From Methylococcaceae bacterium (GTDB lineage: Bacteria > Pseudomonadota > Gammaproteobacteria > Methylococcales > Methylomonadaceae), in NCBI GenBank assembly GCA_021647585.1, contig JAKIUK010000103.1, positions 1 through 8,397 on the forward strand: DNA of 8,397 bases, given 5' to 3'. The translations under genes were made by a program, and so were the position numbers. How positions within the stretch are numbered: the stretch's first letter is position 1; each line of letters begins with the position of its first letter. The notes under the pieces were generated by a model. That model searched no databases. It was not told the DNA's origin and saw only the letters and a program-made list of their open reading frames with translations. Positions 7,132 through 8,397 of this stretch are shown here, one piece after another.

Positions 7132-7181
7132 CATGGGCTGGAGGGTAGCCCCTAATATCTTTTTAATTTCCTAGACCCATG
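7132..7181 (+). promoter_or_regulatory. Alternative hairpins in the leader of the DUF2835 gene
   Basis: GGGCT (7135-7139) and AGCCC (7147-7151) form a tight hairpin whose 7-nt loop holds GGAGGG (7140-7145, running one base from the stem), followed 8 nt on by TCTTTTT, so it could act as a terminator. The overlapping CATGGG (7132-7137) can instead pair with CCCATG (7176-7181), which includes the start codon. The two folds exclude each other. Arms are short, so chance is possible. Confidence 0.35.
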
Positions 7182-7427
7182 AGTCAACATCAACTCATTC
7201 GTTTTACGCTACAACTGTCGTATGACCAATTTCTTAAGGTTTATCAAGGTGCAGCAAAAAATATATCTGTCCTTGCTGACGACGGCCGTCGAATCATTTT
7301 TCCTGCCAGAAATATTCAATCATTCCTGACTAAAGATGGAATTAAGGGTTATTTTGAAATGGAATTAACAATTGAAAATAAATTTATCGGCATTAAAAGG
7401 TTAGACGCATCTTTTCATAGCAAATAA
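7179..7427 (+). CDS. DUF2835 family protein
   Basis: Small soluble protein of 82 residues with no signal peptide or membrane segment. Its sequence pattern, LSYDQFLKVYQGAAKNISV (13-31), DDGRRIIFPARNIQSFLT (34-51) and DGIKGYFEMELTIENKFIGIKRL (53-75), matches the DUF2835 family as I remember it: short proteins conserved in gammaproteobacteria, of unknown function. The alternating polar/hydrophobic pattern suggests a mainly beta fold. The ATG at 7179 is the only start codon after an in-frame stop at 7164, but no Shine-Dalgarno is at the normal distance; the nearest, GGAGGG, is over 30 nt upstream. It lies 112 bp after htpX in the same direction. No function can be assigned. Confidence 0.85.
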   Translation: MSQHQLIRFTLQLSYDQFLKVYQGAAKNISVLADDGRRIIFPARNIQSFLTKDGIKGYFEMELTIENKFIGIKRLDASFHSK

Positions 7428-7610
7428 TTGTTTAAAATGAAATAAAAATGAGTTTTTTAGATCCATAGAACAGAGTATCAATGTCATTTTTATAACAAAA
7501 ATACTAAATTTATTTTCAACGCTAATTAGTTATTCCTTGAGCCTATATATGCAGAAGAATGTGATTTTACAATTAAGAAAATTAACAATTGAGAACTGCA
7601 TCACGTTTTT

Positions 7611-7859
7611 TTATCCACAGTGTATTTTTGTAAATTTTGAGCTTCGGATTGAAACAAAATGCTTACATTAAAAAATACACATCCAACTACTGCCAACATA
7701 AACCATTGATTATTAAATATATTATTATATTGTATAAAATATGTACAATCTGACAAAAGGGCAGTAAATACATGACTTAAGTGCCCGTCATCAATATTAA
7801 TCCACAGAGTTATCCACAGCTAATGTGAATAACTTCACATTTTTTAGACTTTATAAACA
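7611..7859. other. Candidate replication origin (oriC): DnaA-box cluster with AT-rich tract
   Basis: Perfect matches to the strong DnaA box TTATCCACA lie at 7611-7619 and 7810-7818 (+). TTATTCACA, which fits TTATNCACA, lies on the minus strand at 7824-7832. One-mismatch boxes are TAATCCACA (7798-7806) and TTATAAACA (7851-7859). Between the first box and the cluster, 7709-7742 is 34 bp of A/T with a single G, a good candidate for the unwinding element. An imperfect hairpin, GGGCA (7759-7763) / TGCCC (7782-7786), lies between the AT tract and the cluster. No protein gene covers the region. Box density, box quality and an adjoining unwinding tract are what bacterial oriCs show. Neither dnaA, dnaN, gidA nor rpmH is in the window; the usual neighbour may lie beyond the IS. 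It could instead be a plasmid origin or a DnaA-titrating site. Confidence 0.65.
7822..7841. promoter_or_regulatory. CRP/FNR-family-type palindrome overlapping a DnaA box
   Basis: The 20-bp sequence AATGTGAATAACTTCACATT has perfect 8-bp arms around TAAC. Its core is TGTGA-N6-TCACA, the exact E. coli CRP half-site pair and spacing. It contains the minus-strand DnaA box at 7824-7832. It is followed by TTTTT, so as RNA it would also resemble a small intrinsic terminator. Confidence 0.5.
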
Positions 7860-8040
7860 CTTAGCTCCAGTAACTCACACTTAACCTGATAACTAGAGAT
7901 CTAACATAACTTAAGCTACTTAAAAAATTCAAAATCCGTCATTACAATTTACTTATAAAAATAATTCCAATCTCCATATTAGTGATGAATAACGGTTTAT
8001 TTTATCCGTTAGTGTTTATCATAATCTTTAGGAGAATAAA

Positions 8041-8076
8041 ATGAACAGGGATGTTTGTTTGAATGGTAAATTTTAA
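8041..8076 (+). CDS. 11-codon open frame with a strong ribosome-binding site
   Basis: AGGAG (8030-8034) lies 6 nt before an ATG, the best Shine-Dalgarno arrangement seen in the window, but the frame encodes only MNRDVCLNGKF before TAA. All frames downstream are full of stops, so I see no larger gene that one frameshift would restore. It may be a leader peptide, the surviving start of a lost gene, or chance. A CATAAT at 8020-8025 is a possible -10 but sits too near to give a leader containing the AGGAG. Confidence 0.25.
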   Translation: MNRDVCLNGKF

Positions 8077-8270
8077 GCATCTAACCAATAAACTGAATAT
8101 GGTAGTGTTTTCTTATGCAAAATAATGTCACATGTTGGCTTTTTTGAGAACATTTATAGAAAAATATTAATCCGTCAACCTGGCGTACTTTCAAAACATC
8201 AATACATTGAACATTCGGGTTTCATTTAATATTTTAGGGGCAACTTTTATTTGTTAACCTGACACTATTT

Positions 8271-8397
8271 ACTAAAGTTTCGGAGTTCATTCTACCCTCA
8301 AAAAAGGTTGCGCAACTTTGATTTATAAAGCCTCAAGTCTAAGTGTCTTTAGGTCAAGTTGAAGGACTTGCACAAAAAAGCATTGTATGTGTGTTTC
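8271..8397 (-). mobile_element. 3' end of the same insertion sequence (right copy, cut by the window edge)
   Basis: Positions 8271-8391 are the reverse complement of 1-121 with one mismatch (8317 against 75), and six more bases of the element extend to the window edge. The element's end abuts single-copy sequence at 8270/8271. The palindrome GTTGCGCAAC recurs at 8307-8316. The left and right copies both have their outer ends facing the central genes, so the complete elements would lie outside the window on each side, in opposite orientation. Confidence 0.7.
8323..8397 (-). CDS. Possible C-terminal fragment of the IS transposase (right copy)
   Basis: The frame is open from the window edge to the TAA at 8323-8325 (read on the minus strand), giving 24 residues from ETHIQCFF to LRLEAL, with the same ending as in the left copy. 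It is too short for domain recognition. Confidence 0.3.
   Translation of the reverse strand, partial: ETHIQCFFVQVLQLDLKTLRLEAL

Larger units (their letters stand above)
7428..8270. other. 843-bp gene-free region, mostly AT-rich
   Basis: All frames are broken by frequent stops and I see no tRNA, rRNA or recognisable RNA gene. The part before 7611 holds nothing I can name. From 7611 to 7859 lies a cluster of DnaA boxes with an AT-only tract, described as a candidate origin. From 7860 to 8270 there is an inverted repeat TAACGG (7990-7995) / CCGTTA (8006-8011), an 11-codon frame with a strong ribosome-binding site (8041-8076), and otherwise no signal before the right-hand IS end. Confidence 0.7.

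Noticed and set aside
7646..7655. GGATTGAAAC, which resembles the 3' end of some CRISPR repeats
   Set aside because: It occurs once, with no further repeat copies or spacers nearby.
8113..8121. TTATGCAAA as a further DnaA box
   Set aside because: It mismatches the invariant CACA end and lies well away from the main cluster; a near-match like this is expected by chance in such AT-rich DNA.
1..8397. A composite transposon carrying galE to DUF2835 as cargo
   Set aside because: Only the outer edges of the two elements are seen, the enclosed genes are ordinary chromosomal genes in chromosomal order, and nothing suggests the segment moves as a unit.

Overview
The window reads as an AT-rich gammaproteobacterial chromosomal segment. 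CysD and CysN are of the assimilatory ATP sulfurylase type, HtpX and NudF are ordinary housekeeping proteins, and the last gene belongs to the small DUF2835 family, which I associate with Gammaproteobacteria. A free-living or symbiotic sulfur- or methane-oxidising gammaproteobacterium would fit, but the genus cannot be fixed from this sequence alone.

Layout. Both ends of the window are the same ~121 bp sequence in opposite orientation (1-121 and 8271-8391, one mismatch). They look like the 3' ends of two copies of one insertion sequence, and each carries what may be the last codons of a transposase. Between them, left to right: galE (+); a 415 bp AT-rich gap; cysD-cysN (+), encoding ATP sulfurylase; a 19-bp imperfect palindrome; then, reading leftward, a secreted PQQ-type sugar (sorbosone) dehydrogenase-like gene followed by nudF (ADP-ribose pyrophosphatase). 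After a divergent gap carrying a very good sigma-32-type promoter come htpX (+) and a DUF2835 gene (+). The last 843 bp before the right-hand IS hold no convincing gene.

Most notable points. (1) The gene-free right-hand region contains two perfect DnaA boxes (TTATCCACA), a perfect TTATTCACA on the other strand, two one-mismatch boxes and a 34-bp tract with a single G. Together these make a candidate replication origin (oriC), with a perfect CRP-type palindrome overlapping one DnaA box. (2) CysN has a ~95-residue C-terminal tail that looks like the shrunken remains of a fused APS kinase (CysC) domain. The start and end of the domain are recognisable, but the P-loop and the catalytic middle are gone.

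How the genes work together. CysDN makes APS from sulfate and ATP; the kinase half of an ancestral CysNC fusion appears lost, so PAPS formation, if it occurs, must use another protein. HtpX (membrane protease) with its heat-shock promoter is an envelope quality-control unit. The dehydrogenase and NudF form a probable two-gene transcription unit without an evident shared pathway. GalE supplies UDP-galactose for surface polysaccharides; an IS end lies only 29 bp upstream of its start.
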